A stretch of DNA of 64,000 nt, taken from positions 1,798,001 through 1,862,000 of the forward strand of contig NZ_CP139249.1 of the NCBI RefSeq assembly GCF_034064985.1. Direction: 5' to 3'. The notes under the pieces are model-generated. The model was given only the letters and a program-made list of their open reading frames with translations. It did no database searches and was not told the origin of the DNA. This DNA is from Acinetobacter pittii (lineage in GTDB: Bacteria > Pseudomonadota > Gammaproteobacteria > Pseudomonadales > Moraxellaceae). A program made the position numbers and the translations under genes. Of this stretch, positions 1 to 8,777 are shown one piece after another (position 1 is the stretch's first letter; each line of letters begins with the position of its first letter).

Positions 1-539
1 AATGAACTTTCACTATATAAATCAAAATAGTCTAGACCAGACAAAGGCGTAACAACTGGAATAACGCCTGCGTGCAAACGGTTATCAAGTACACGGCATT
101 CAATATCTGACAAAGTACTCATACTGATATTAATAATAACCTCAGCATGTTCCTCGGCAAGTTGTGTCAAGGTGTTGGTGATATAGCCTCTAGGCATAGT
201 CACAAGGTTGTTAATAATGCCGATATTAAACTCACCTTTAAGACGATTATGCATTTGATTAACTTTAGAGCGAAAGTCTTCAATCGCTGCCGTAAGCACT
301 TCGATATATTCTAAAATTTCCCGTCCTTCGTCGGTTAGGGCAAAGCCTGCGCGACCACGTTGACATAGTCGAATGCCAAGACGATTTTCTAAATCACTCA
401 TATGCAAACTGATTGCAGAGCGGCTAATACCTAAAATACTTTCGGCGGATGTAAAGCTATGACAGTCGCAAACCGTTTTAAATATTTTAAGTAATTTAAT
501 ATCAAAATCAGTGACTTGATTTAATTTTTTAGGTTTCAT
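1..539 (-). CDS. LysR-family transcriptional regulator, partial
   Basis: The reverse strand opens at an ATG at 539 and runs off the window start, so the C-terminal part is missing. The N-terminus (MKPKKLNQVTDFDIKLLKIF) is followed by a LysR-type winged helix-turn-helix (about residues 10-70, with the pattern SFTSAESILGISRSAISLHM). The start of the ligand-binding domain follows. It is divergent from the aminotransferase gene, with about 100 bases between them. LysR regulators usually control the divergent gene, so it probably regulates the beta-alanine block; that is inference from position. The family call is firm and the ligand is unknown. Confidence 0.85.
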   Translation of the reverse strand, partial: MKPKKLNQVTDFDIKLLKIFKTVCDCHSFTSAESILGISRSAISLHMSDLENRLGIRLCQRGRAGFALTDEGREILEYIEVLTAAIEDFRSKVNQMHNRLKGEFNIGIINNLVTMPRGYITNTLTQLAEEHAEVIINISMSTLSDIECRVLDNRLHAGVIPVVTPLSGLDYFDLYSESS

Positions 540-642
540 TTAGTTTTGTTTTTTTAAATCTAAACTCAAGATAATTTGAATTTATCAAACTTATCACGCT
601 ATGTACACTCAAACCATAATTTGAAAATAAACAGGAATGGTT

Positions 643-2019
643 ATGTTTGATACGGATAAATTCAGCGACTCTGAACATACTTTGGACGCGGTTCAAACCA
701 ATAATAATATGCATATAAATTATCAGGCACACTGGATGCCTTTTTCAGCAAACCGAAACTTTGCTAAAGACCCACGTATGATTGTGGGTGCCAAAGGGTC
801 GTACTTAATTGATGATTCAGGACGTGAAATTTATGACTCACTCTCAGGCCTATGGACTTGTGGTGCTGGTCATACGCTTCCTGAAATTCAACAAGCGGTA
901 AGTGCTCAATTAGGTCAGCTCGACTACTCGCCAGCTTTTCAGTTTGGTCATCCATTGTCTTTTAAGTTGGCAGATAAAATTGTTCAGCATATGCCTGAAA
1001 AACTACAACACGTTTTCTTTACTAACTCGGGTTCAGAGTCGGCAGATACCGCTATTAAAATGGCACGTGCCTATTGGCGCATTAAAGGTAAACCAAGCAA
1101 GACTAAATTGATTGGGCGCGCACGTGGCTATCATGGGGTAAACGTTGCGGGAACAAGCTTAGGCGGTATTGGCGGCAACCGTAAAATGTTTGGTCAACTT
1201 ATGGACGTAGACCATTTACCGCATACCTTGCAGCCAAATTTAACTTTTACCAAGGGCTGTGCAGAAACAGGTGGGGTAGAGCTTGCCAATGAAATGCTTA
1301 AGTTAATTGAGCTACATGATGCTTCAAATATTGCAGCTGTAATTGTGGAGCCTATTTCCGGTTCAGCAGGTTGTATTGTACCGCCAACGGGCTATTTACA
1401 ACGTTTAAGAGAGATCTGTGATCAGCATGACATCTTGTTAATTTTTGATGAGGTGATTACAGGTTTTGGGCGTTTAGGAACGTGGACAGGGGCAGAATAC
1501 TTTGGGGTAACACCAGATATTTTGAACTTTGCGAAACAGGTGACCAATGGTGCTATTCCTTTAGGTGGTGTGGTGGCAAGCCATGAAATTTACTCAGCCT
1601 TTATGCAACAAGACTTACCAGAGCATGCCATTGAATTTACCCATGGCTATACCTATTCGGCGCATCCGGTTGCTTGTGCGGCTGCTTTAGCTGCGCTTGA
1701 AGTTTTAGAAAAGAAAAACCTGTTAGCTCAATCTGCGGCGTTAGCACCAACTTTTGAAAAAATGCTGCATGGCTTAAAAAGCGCACCGCATATTTTAGAT
1801 ATTCGCAACTGTGGCTTGATTGGTGCTTTGCAGTTAGCTCCGCGTGATGGGGATGCCACCATCCGAGGCTTCGAGCTTGGTATGAAACTTTGGAAAGAAG
1901 GATTCTATGTTCGCTTTGGAGGTGACACGCTTCAGTTCGGTCCAATGTTTAACAGCACTGAGGCTGATATTGATCGCTTAATGAATGCCGTGGGCGATGC
2001 ACTTTATCAAGTGAATTAA
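643..2019 (+). CDS. bauA: Omega-amino acid (beta-alanine):pyruvate aminotransferase
   Basis: Class III PLP-dependent aminotransferase of about 458 residues, the normal length. PLP-binding Asp is in LIFDEVITGFGRLG (about D269) and the Schiff-base lysine is in FAKQVTNGAIPLGG (about K298). The motif SGSESADTAIKMAR is typical of omega-amino acid transaminases. The predicted reaction is beta-alanine plus pyruvate to malonate semialdehyde plus alanine. I prefer the ATG at 643 because the AGGA at 633-636 is too close to the ATG at 637. The downstream methylmalonate-semialdehyde dehydrogenase would consume the product, matching the Pseudomonas bauA context. Exact substrate is inferred. Confidence 0.85.
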   Translation: MFDTDKFSDSEHTLDAVQTNNNMHINYQAHWMPFSANRNFAKDPRMIVGAKGSYLIDDSGREIYDSLSGLWTCGAGHTLPEIQQAVSAQLGQLDYSPAFQFGHPLSFKLADKIVQHMPEKLQHVFFTNSGSESADTAIKMARAYWRIKGKPSKTKLIGRARGYHGVNVAGTSLGGIGGNRKMFGQLMDVDHLPHTLQPNLTFTKGCAETGGVELANEMLKLIELHDASNIAAVIVEPISGSAGCIVPPTGYLQRLREICDQHDILLIFDEVITGFGRLGTWTGAEYFGVTPDILNFAKQVTNGAIPLGGVVASHEIYSAFMQQDLPEHAIEFTHGYTYSAHPVACAAALAALEVLEKKNLLAQSAALAPTFEKMLHGLKSAPHILDIRNCGLIGALQLAPRDGDATIRGFELGMKLWKEGFYVRFGGDTLQFGPMFNSTEADIDRLMNAVGDALYQVN

Positions 2020-2129
2020 GGTTTATTAGGCATTTTACCAAGGTCTGTAATGCCAACAGACCCATCTTCAAAATCTAAATGAAAAATACAGTTTGATCTG
2101 AAAACTAATTGTAGTAAGGAGTAACAACA

Positions 2130-3698
2130 ATGACAAATGGCCTAGAAGATTTTAGCTATGAAGAAGTTTCAACTGAAAATAGTACGCATAGTGAACAAGC
2201 CAAAAAAGTGCTAGGGCATTTCATTCAAGGAAGAATTGTATCTAAAACGGCAAGAAAACAGCCAGTTTACAATCCTGCGACGGGTGAAATTAGTAAAGAA
2301 GTCGAAATTGCAGATGCTCAAACGGTAAATGAAGCAGTTCAGGTAGCCGAGCAAGCATTTCCTGCATGGCGCGATACACCAGTCATTAAACGTGCGCGTG
2401 TCATGTTTAAGTTCAAACAATTATTAGAGCAAAATGCCGAAAAGATTTGTGCTTTGATTGGGCAAGAGCACGGTAAAATTTCTCATGATGCTCAAGGCGA
2501 ATTACAACGTGGTATTGAAAATGTTGAATATGCTTGCGGCGCACCAGAGCTTTTAAAAGGGGAATATTCAAAAAATGTTGGTCCAGATATCGACTCATGG
2601 AGCGAGTTCCAACCGTTAGGTGTTGTCGCTGGGATCACACCGTTTAACTTCCCGGCCATGGTAGCTTTATGGATGTTCCCAATGGCACTGGTCTGCGGTA
2701 ACTGCTTTATTTTAAAACCTTCTGAAAAAGCGCCTTCTGTGGTTTTATACCTTGCAGAATTATTAAAACAAGCGGGTTTACCTGACGGCGTGTTTAATGT
2801 GGTGAATGGTGACAAAGAAGCGGTAGATGCCTTATTGCATCATCCTCGTATTCAGGCGATTAGCTTTGTGGGTTCAACACCAATTGCTGAATATATTTAC
2901 CGTACTGCAACATCCACGGGTAAACGTTGCCAAGCATTAGGTGGGGCAAAAAATCATGCGATTATTATGCCGGATGCCGATATTGATAACGTAGTAGCTT
3001 CATTGTTAGGCGCAGCTTTTGGTTCTTCAGGTGAACGTTGTATGGCACTCTCGGTAGCAGTAGCCATTGGTGACGAAGTTGCTGATGTCGTGATTGATAA
3101 GCTAACTCAAGAAATGAAAAAATTGAAGTTCGGCAACTATGCAGATGCAAGCAACGACTTTGGGCCACTTATTACCCAAGCACATAAAGACAAGGTACAA
3201 GCCTATATTCAAAGTGCAGAACAACAAGGCGCAAAAATTGTGGTTGATGGTCGTGATGCAAAACCGACAGGTTACGAAAAAGGTTTCTTTGTTGGACCAA
3301 CTTTAATTGATCAAGTCACACCAAACATGACCAGCTACCAGCAAGAGATTTTTGGTCCTGTGTTGCAAGTTATGCGTGTGAATACTATGCAAGAAGCCAT
3401 GCAACTCATTAATGACCATGAATATGGTAACGGTACTTGTATCTATACCCGTGATGGGGAAGCAGCACGTTATTTTAGCAGTCATATTCAAGTTGGTATG
3501 GTGGGTATTAATGTGCCCTTACCGGTACCTGTTGCTTATCATAGTTTTGGTGGTTGGAAGCGTTCATTGTTTGGTGATTTACATGCTTATGGTCCAGATG
3601 GTGTCCGTTTCTACACACGCCGTAAAACTATTACGCAACGTTGGCCGTCTGCTCAGGTCCGTGAAGCAAAACAATTTTCAATGCCAACTTTAAATTAA
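2130..3698 (+). CDS. mmsA: CoA-acylating methylmalonate/malonate-semialdehyde dehydrogenase
   Basis: Aldehyde dehydrogenase superfamily protein of 522 residues. The catalytic cysteine is C304 in GSSGERCMAL. The NAD fold is present (PFNFPAMVALWMFPMAL, FVGSTPIAEYIY) along with the C-terminal GDLHAYGPDGVRFYTRRKT signature of MmsA. It oxidises malonate or methylmalonate semialdehyde to acetyl- or propionyl-CoA. An AAGGAG ribosome site lies just before the ATG. It follows the aminotransferase by about 110 bases and likely acts after it in beta-alanine breakdown, with a possible second role in valine degradation. The N-terminus carries about 25 residues more than the shortest homologues. Confidence 0.9.
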   Translation: MTNGLEDFSYEEVSTENSTHSEQAKKVLGHFIQGRIVSKTARKQPVYNPATGEISKEVEIADAQTVNEAVQVAEQAFPAWRDTPVIKRARVMFKFKQLLEQNAEKICALIGQEHGKISHDAQGELQRGIENVEYACGAPELLKGEYSKNVGPDIDSWSEFQPLGVVAGITPFNFPAMVALWMFPMALVCGNCFILKPSEKAPSVVLYLAELLKQAGLPDGVFNVVNGDKEAVDALLHHPRIQAISFVGSTPIAEYIYRTATSTGKRCQALGGAKNHAIIMPDADIDNVVASLLGAAFGSSGERCMALSVAVAIGDEVADVVIDKLTQEMKKLKFGNYADASNDFGPLITQAHKDKVQAYIQSAEQQGAKIVVDGRDAKPTGYEKGFFVGPTLIDQVTPNMTSYQQEIFGPVLQVMRVNTMQEAMQLINDHEYGNGTCIYTRDGEAARYFSSHIQVGMVGINVPLPVPVAYHSFGGWKRSLFGDLHAYGPDGVRFYTRRKTITQRWPSAQVREAKQFSMPTLN

Positions 3699-3711
3699 TT
3701 ATTGCAACAAG

Positions 3712-3737
3712 GGGAAAATATTAAGTTTTCCCTTTTT
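3712..3737 (+). terminator. Rho-independent terminator after mmsA
   Basis: The inverted repeat GGGAAAA / TTTTCCC with a 7-nt loop is followed by a T run. It lies 14 bases after the mmsA stop and separates it from the permease gene. Confidence 0.75.
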
Positions 3738-3802
3738 CATTATCGTAGGATTTTAAACATGTAATAGATTGTTTTTATAGATATATTTTTAAGGATTGAA
3801 AT

Positions 3803-5194
3803 ATGAATAATGATACAACAAAAAAATTAGGCGAAGGACTTTCAAATCGCCATATCACAATGATTAGTATTGGCGGTGTTATTGGCGCAGGTTTATTTGT
3901 CGGTTCATCCTCTGCAATTGCCAAGGCCGGCCCAGCAGTAATTCTTGCATACCTGATTACCAGCATTATGGTATTTCTGGTGATGCGGATGTTAGGTGAA
4001 ATGGCCGTTTTAGAACCGGACACTGGTTCATTTTCTACATATGCCCGTAAAGCGATTGGCCCTTGGGCAGGCTTTACCATTGGTTGGTTATATTGGTGGT
4101 TTTGGGTGCTTGCGATTCCGGTTGAAGCCATTGCGGGTGCTGAGATTTTACATTCGTGGTTTCCGAACATTTCTGTTTCTATCTACGCATTTTGTTTTAT
4201 TGTATTTCTAAGCTTAGCTAATTTTTTTAGTACCAAAAGTTTTGGTGAGTTTGAGTTCTGGTTCTCTTTAGTCAAAGTAGTGGCTATTATTGGTTTCATT
4301 GTTATTGGTATTTTGGCAATTTCAGGTATTTGGCCTTTAGCTAAAAATGTTAGCGGTGTTGCCAATTTATACAATAATGCTGGTTTTATGCCGCACGGTA
4401 TGGGCGGAATTTTATCTGCTATTTTAATTACGGCATTTTCATTCTTTGGTGTAGAAATTGTCTCAATTGCCGCAGCAGAATCATCAAACCCTAAACAGAA
4501 AATTAGACGTGCAACGAATCTCGTGTTGTACCGCATTATTCTTTTCTTCGTGGTCTCAATGTTTATTGCCGTTTCACTTGTCGATTGGCGTTCACCAGAT
4601 TTACAGAAGTACGGGACATTCCAATACGTTTTAATGAGCTTGAACGTACCAGGTACTAAACTCATCATTGATACGGTTGTATTTATTGCTGTTGCGAGTT
4701 GTATGAATGCCGCAATTTATACGTCCTCTCGTATGCTATTTCGTTTAGGCACTCGTAGTGAAGCCCCACAAGCCGTAACTAAAATTAATTATGCGGGCGT
4801 ACCTGCAATTGCAGTATTTTCTTCAACTTTTATTGGTTTAGTGTGTTGTGTTATTAACTATGTATTCCCCGGAAAAGTATTTGGCTTATTGCTTTCAAGC
4901 ACAGGGTCAATTGCTTTACTGGTGTACTTGGTTATTGCTTTCTCCCAACTACGTTTAAGACATAAGTTAGAAGCAGCTGGAGCGGAAATACCATTTAAAA
5001 TGTGGTTATTTCCATGGCTTACTTGGTTTGTGATTATTATTATTTTAAGTGTGCTGGCTTATATGTTCTTATCGCCAGCATATAGTTATGAAACCACTTT
5101 ATCTTTAGGTGTAACTTCGCTTGTGGTGGTTTGTGGGTTGTTTGTCACGCGAAAGCGTAAAGCAACCGGAGCGGTTGCCATGAATTTAGATTAA
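3803..5194 (+). CDS. Amino-acid permease, GabP/AAT family (likely beta-alanine or GABA)
   Basis: APC-superfamily permease of 463 residues with about 12 hydrophobic segments. It begins with the family signature (ISIGGVIGAGLFVGSSSAIA, TM1), then the TM2-TM3 region GEMAVLEPDTGSFSTYARK. This is the amino acid transporter (AAT) subgroup that includes E. coli GabP. An AAGGA site lies 5-8 bases before the ATG. Position behind the aminotransferase and mmsA points to uptake of beta-alanine or a similar omega-amino acid. Family is certain, substrate is inferred from context. Confidence 0.8.
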   Translation: MNNDTTKKLGEGLSNRHITMISIGGVIGAGLFVGSSSAIAKAGPAVILAYLITSIMVFLVMRMLGEMAVLEPDTGSFSTYARKAIGPWAGFTIGWLYWWFWVLAIPVEAIAGAEILHSWFPNISVSIYAFCFIVFLSLANFFSTKSFGEFEFWFSLVKVVAIIGFIVIGILAISGIWPLAKNVSGVANLYNNAGFMPHGMGGILSAILITAFSFFGVEIVSIAAAESSNPKQKIRRATNLVLYRIILFFVVSMFIAVSLVDWRSPDLQKYGTFQYVLMSLNVPGTKLIIDTVVFIAVASCMNAAIYTSSRMLFRLGTRSEAPQAVTKINYAGVPAIAVFSSTFIGLVCCVINYVFPGKVFGLLLSSTGSIALLVYLVIAFSQLRLRHKLEAAGAEIPFKMWLFPWLTWFVIIIILSVLAYMFLSPAYSYETTLSLGVTSLVVVCGLFVTRKRKATGAVAMNLD

Positions 5195-5198
5195 TTAA

Positions 5199-5224
5199 AA
5201 AGAGACCGTAAATGGTCTCTTTTC
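5199..5224. terminator. Bidirectional terminator between the permease and EmrA-like genes
   Basis: A 9-bp perfect stem (AAAGAGACC / GGTCTCTTT) with a 6-nt loop lies between two convergent genes. A-rich and T-rich flanks let it work in both directions. Confidence 0.8.
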
Positions 5225-5249
5225 TCTCATGTTCCAAGATTTAGACTAA

Positions 5250-6335
5250 CTATTTAGTCGTATCAATAGAGACTAAAACAGATAAACCTGGACGTAATAA
5301 TTTAACGTCTTTTTGATTTTCAATAAGCTTGATTCGTAAAGGTAGGCGTTGAACGATCTTGGTAAAGTTACCGGTGGCGTTGGTCGCTGAAATCGGAGAG
5401 AAAAATGCGCCAGTAGATGGAGAGAAGCTGTCTACCACACCTTTTAATTCAACGTTATAAGCATCTACATAGACATTAACTGGTTGTCCGATTTTAATCT
5501 TTTTTAATTCAATTTCACGGAAGTTGGCTTCTACATAAACCTGATCTAAAGGAACAACCACCATGAGTGGATTACCAGCGCTCACAAAGTTACCTACGTT
5601 AGCTGACTTTTGACCAATCATGCCATCAATAGGTGCACGTACTTCTGTATAGCTCAAATTCAGTTTTGCTTTATCAAGTGCCGCTTGTGCTTGTTTAAGG
5701 GCAGCTTGTTTGGCTTGTACCTGAATCTTGTATTGGTTGAGCTGATACTGTGCATCAATCACTTTTTCTTTACTGCTGTCTAAGTCGGCATATTGTTCAG
5801 TCAATGTAGTCTTAGATTGCTGGGTAATTAATCTAGACTCGGCCCCAAGTGCCTGTAATTGCTCATAACGTGCCGTATTGTCTTTGGTGAGTTTAATTCC
5901 GGCTTCTACTTTTCTCAGCTGTGCTTCAGTTTCTCGAATAACAGTCGGTTGTCTATCCACTGCGAGCATTGCTTCACTCAGGTCAGCTTGTGCTTTTGCA
6001 TAATTAGATTCTGCCTCAGCCAAAGCAGCTTGATAATCACGTGCATCAATCCTTGCTAAAAGTTGGCCTTTTTTTACGGTCTGGTGATCTTTAATGTAAA
6101 TTTCCTCAATGTTGCCAGATACTTTTGGGGCAATGGTTGAGTACTCTACATCTACACGTGCATCGTCTGTTTCAATAACCGAAGAGGGTAAAAATATAAG
6201 TTTTAAAACCCACAAAATAGATGCTAAGACAATAATAAACGCAATAGCCATAACCCAATGCTTTTTGAGAAATTGCACCTTGGTTAACTTGGGCGGTTCG
6301 GTATGGGTGGTGTCTTGGGCTTCGAGAGTACTCAT
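5250..6335 (-). CDS. HlyD/EmrA-family periplasmic adaptor of an efflux pump
   Basis: Membrane fusion protein of 361 residues. A single N-terminal transmembrane helix (about residues 28-50, WVMAIAFIIVLASILWVLKL) is followed by the split biotinyl-lipoyl motif, a long coiled-coil hairpin (about 95-220, rich in Ala, Gln and Lys) and the second lipoyl half (YTEVRAPIDGMIGQKSANVG). The C-terminus has the EmrA pattern SPSTGAFFSPISATNATGNF. Its start overlaps the end of the upstream MFS gene by 4 bases, so the two are translationally coupled. It should link the inner-membrane MFS pump to a TolC-like channel encoded elsewhere. Confidence 0.9.
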   Translation of the reverse strand: MSTLEAQDTTHTEPPKLTKVQFLKKHWVMAIAFIIVLASILWVLKLIFLPSSVIETDDARVDVEYSTIAPKVSGNIEEIYIKDHQTVKKGQLLARIDARDYQAALAEAESNYAKAQADLSEAMLAVDRQPTVIRETEAQLRKVEAGIKLTKDNTARYEQLQALGAESRLITQQSKTTLTEQYADLDSSKEKVIDAQYQLNQYKIQVQAKQAALKQAQAALDKAKLNLSYTEVRAPIDGMIGQKSANVGNFVSAGNPLMVVVPLDQVYVEANFREIELKKIKIGQPVNVYVDAYNVELKGVVDSFSPSTGAFFSPISATNATGNFTKIVQRLPLRIKLIENQKDVKLLRPGLSVLVSIDTTK

Positions 6336-7909
6336 AAAGATTTTCCTGAGTTATGACTATTCATTAACTTAATGAGAGCAATACGTGGCGGATAAGTTCG
6401 AACTGGCAAAATCAACATCACGATGAACAAAATAGCGGTAAGGCCAGCTAAGATGAGATATTGATCGCTAATAACTAAAACTGATTGTTGCGCTTGAATC
6501 GCAGAATTTAAGGCAGATAAACCACCGGAAACACGATCTGCGCCATTTGCGGTGAGCACAGGCGGGGTAAGAGGATTAATAACAGGACCTTGAATATTTT
6601 GAAAAACATGTTGGGCTGTATTTTCAATCAGCCGGGTTGAATGATATTCACCGCGAACTCGATTGACCCAGTCCAAAATACACACACCCAGTACACCGCT
6701 AATCGCACGCGGGGTATTAATCATTGGTGATGCATAAATTGCCATGGTTGGGTGAACGCTGTTTGTTCCCATCATTAAGAGTGAGAGCACGACACAGGTT
6801 TGCCCCAGACATGAGATGGCATGCCAAAAATAAAACTGCTCTTGATTCCATGTAGTATCAAGTTGACTTGCACCTAGGCAACCAGCAATGACCAGAAGTA
6901 AACCAAACCCGTGTACATATCGGCTATCCACCCAAGCTTGATTTAAAAGCTTCACAACAATAGGAATATAGATAAATTGCAATGCAGCAATTTGTAAGCC
7001 AATCCACATGGTCTGAGTAGGTTTATAGCCATGTACAGCACTTAAGTAATTGAGTGGTAGTGTGCTTGTGGACATACCAATAATGACAAAGCAAAAGAGT
7101 GCGAAAACAGCATAAGCAAAATTTCGAATTTCGAGCATTTGCGGTTTAATCAATGGTGACGGATAACGCCATTCATGTATGAAAAACCAAGGTAAAGTAA
7201 TCGCACTAATTAAGGCTAATACACAAATTAATTGGGAATGGAACCAATCTAAATGATTGCCATGCAACAACATTGTGCTCAGGCTCGCTAAGCTAATAAT
7301 CGCTAAAATGGCACCCATCCAATCGTAAGTTTTTATTCTTGAATAATTCAATGGATCTTGGGGAATCCCAAAATAAACGAGAGCAGCGCTTAGCGCACAA
7401 AAAGGAATGGTTTGGAAAAATATCATTTTCCAACCAACCACATCTAAATAAAAAGCAGAAAGCGCGGCACTTAAGTTGGGAAAGAACGTCGCAGTTAATG
7501 CATAGCAGGCTAATCCCCATAGTCGAATATCAGGTCCTAAAAATCTAAGCGCACAGGCCATGAGTAAAGGAATGGTTAAACCATTGGCGAGGCCTTGTAA
7601 GCCACGTAATAGATAAAAGATTTCGATATTTGGACTAAAAGGAATTAAAACGCTAGAAAAAAGGCAAAGTCCTATAGCAAAAAGAAGAACTCTGCGCATA
7701 GAAAAAATGACTGCCCAACTCGTAGACAGGATCATTCCAATAATCATTGCACTGGCGTAAATACTGTTGACCCAATAACCGGAGTCGACACTAATGCCCA
7801 TTGCACCTCGAATGTCGACTAAAGTAATGCTGGTAATTCGGTTATTAAATTCAACAGTCATTGCAGCAAATATTGCACCTGCTAAACCGATGAGTGGTTT
7901 TGTATTCAT
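6332..7909 (-). CDS. DHA2-family (EmrB-like) MFS drug efflux transporter
   Basis: 525 residues with about 14 hydrophobic helices, as in drug:H+ antiporter-2 proteins. The TM4/TM5 region reads LRGLQGLANGLTIPLLMACA and the long extracytoplasmic segment near residues 450-495 is typical of EmrB. It is the first gene of a two-gene unit with the EmrA-like adaptor. The gene is divergent from a TetR regulator across a 166-base region carrying a perfect palindrome, so TetR repression with induction by a toxic compound is likely. The exported substrate cannot be read from sequence. Confidence 0.88.
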   Translation of the reverse strand: MNTKPLIGLAGAIFAAMTVEFNNRITSITLVDIRGAMGISVDSGYWVNSIYASAMIIGMILSTSWAVIFSMRRVLLFAIGLCLFSSVLIPFSPNIEIFYLLRGLQGLANGLTIPLLMACALRFLGPDIRLWGLACYALTATFFPNLSAALSAFYLDVVGWKMIFFQTIPFCALSAALVYFGIPQDPLNYSRIKTYDWMGAILAIISLASLSTMLLHGNHLDWFHSQLICVLALISAITLPWFFIHEWRYPSPLIKPQMLEIRNFAYAVFALFCFVIIGMSTSTLPLNYLSAVHGYKPTQTMWIGLQIAALQFIYIPIVVKLLNQAWVDSRYVHGFGLLLVIAGCLGASQLDTTWNQEQFYFWHAISCLGQTCVVLSLLMMGTNSVHPTMAIYASPMINTPRAISGVLGVCILDWVNRVRGEYHSTRLIENTAQHVFQNIQGPVINPLTPPVLTANGADRVSGGLSALNSAIQAQQSVLVISDQYLILAGLTAILFIVMLILPVRTYPPRIALIKLMNSHNSGKSL

Positions 7910-7966
7910 CTTTTACCTTAAATCTTAAACATCAATTCATTGCACGGAGTAGATATTTACTGTACT

Positions 7967-7980
7967 GTACCGATCGGTAC
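7967..7980. promoter_or_regulatory. Palindromic TetR-type operator
   Basis: Perfect 14-bp palindrome GTACCGATCGGTAC; symmetry weakens beyond it (ACT.../...TCT). It lies between the divergent MFS and TetR genes, where a TetR autorepressor is expected to bind. Assignment to this regulator is inference. Confidence 0.65.
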
Positions 7981-8075
7981 TCTACTCTTTAATTAAATTT
8001 CCGTCAATTCTCGATTTTGAACTTTTCGATGAGTTACACTTAGAACGAAATCGCTAAAATTTTTATAAGGTCAAT

Positions 8076-8696
8076 ATGTCTGGTTTAACGAAAGCTCATG
8101 AAAAAGATCAAAAAATTCTGGATGCAGCAACAAAGTTTTTTTTGATCCACGGCTTTAGTGGCACAACGACAGACATGATTCAAAAGGAAGCGGGGGTTTC
8201 AAAAGCAACAATGTATGGTTGCTATAAGAATAAAGAAGCGATGTTTGCGGCCGTAATTGAACGTCAATGTACCAACATGCAAGAGCAAATTATTTTAGTC
8301 GAGACACAAGCTAAAAACTTACGCTCAGCTTTAACCGAGATTGGAAAAACTTATCTTTGTTTTATATTGTCGCATTCAGGGTTGGCATTTTTTAGGGTTT
8401 GTATTGCGGAAGCAGTAAGATTTCCAGAGTTATCCGAAAAATTCTTTGAAGTTGGGCCGCAAAGGCTTGCAAATATCATTGCAGGATATCTAGAAAAATC
8501 CGTTAGACAGGGCGAAATTGAATTAAGCTCTTCTTCAGAAGTTGCTGCGAATATATTTTTATCGTTATTAAGAAGTGATGCTCATCTAAAATGTTTGACG
8601 CATCCTGATTATTTAATATCAGAGAATGAAATTAGCACTTGGGTTGAATATGCAGTTGATTTATTTTTAAAAAATATCAATTACAAACCAAATTAA
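8076..8696 (+). CDS. TetR/AcrR-family transcriptional repressor
   Basis: 206 residues. The N-terminal TetR helix-turn-helix covers about residues 10-58 (FLIHGFSGTTTDMIQKEAGV then SKATMYGCYKNKEAMFAAVI). A helical ligand-binding domain of the TetR_C type follows. An AAGG site lies upstream of the ATG. It is divergent from the EmrB/EmrA-like pair and probably represses them and itself through the palindrome at 7967-7980. The gene ends just before a strong bidirectional terminator. Confidence 0.88.
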   Translation: MSGLTKAHEKDQKILDAATKFFLIHGFSGTTTDMIQKEAGVSKATMYGCYKNKEAMFAAVIERQCTNMQEQIILVETQAKNLRSALTEIGKTYLCFILSHSGLAFFRVCIAEAVRFPELSEKFFEVGPQRLANIIAGYLEKSVRQGEIELSSSSEVAANIFLSLLRSDAHLKCLTHPDYLISENEISTWVEYAVDLFLKNINYKPN

Positions 8697-8740
8697 TTTA
8701 GAAAATTTTATTCTATCTATAAGCTCTGGATGTAGAAATT

Positions 8741-8769
8741 AAAAAGAGACCCACTATGGGTCTCTTTTT
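8741..8769. terminator. Bidirectional terminator
   Basis: A 12-bp perfect stem (AAAAAGAGACCC / GGGTCTCTTTTT) with a 5-nt loop sits between the convergent TetR and aldehyde dehydrogenase genes. Confidence 0.9.
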
Positions 8770-8777
8770 TAAATTGA

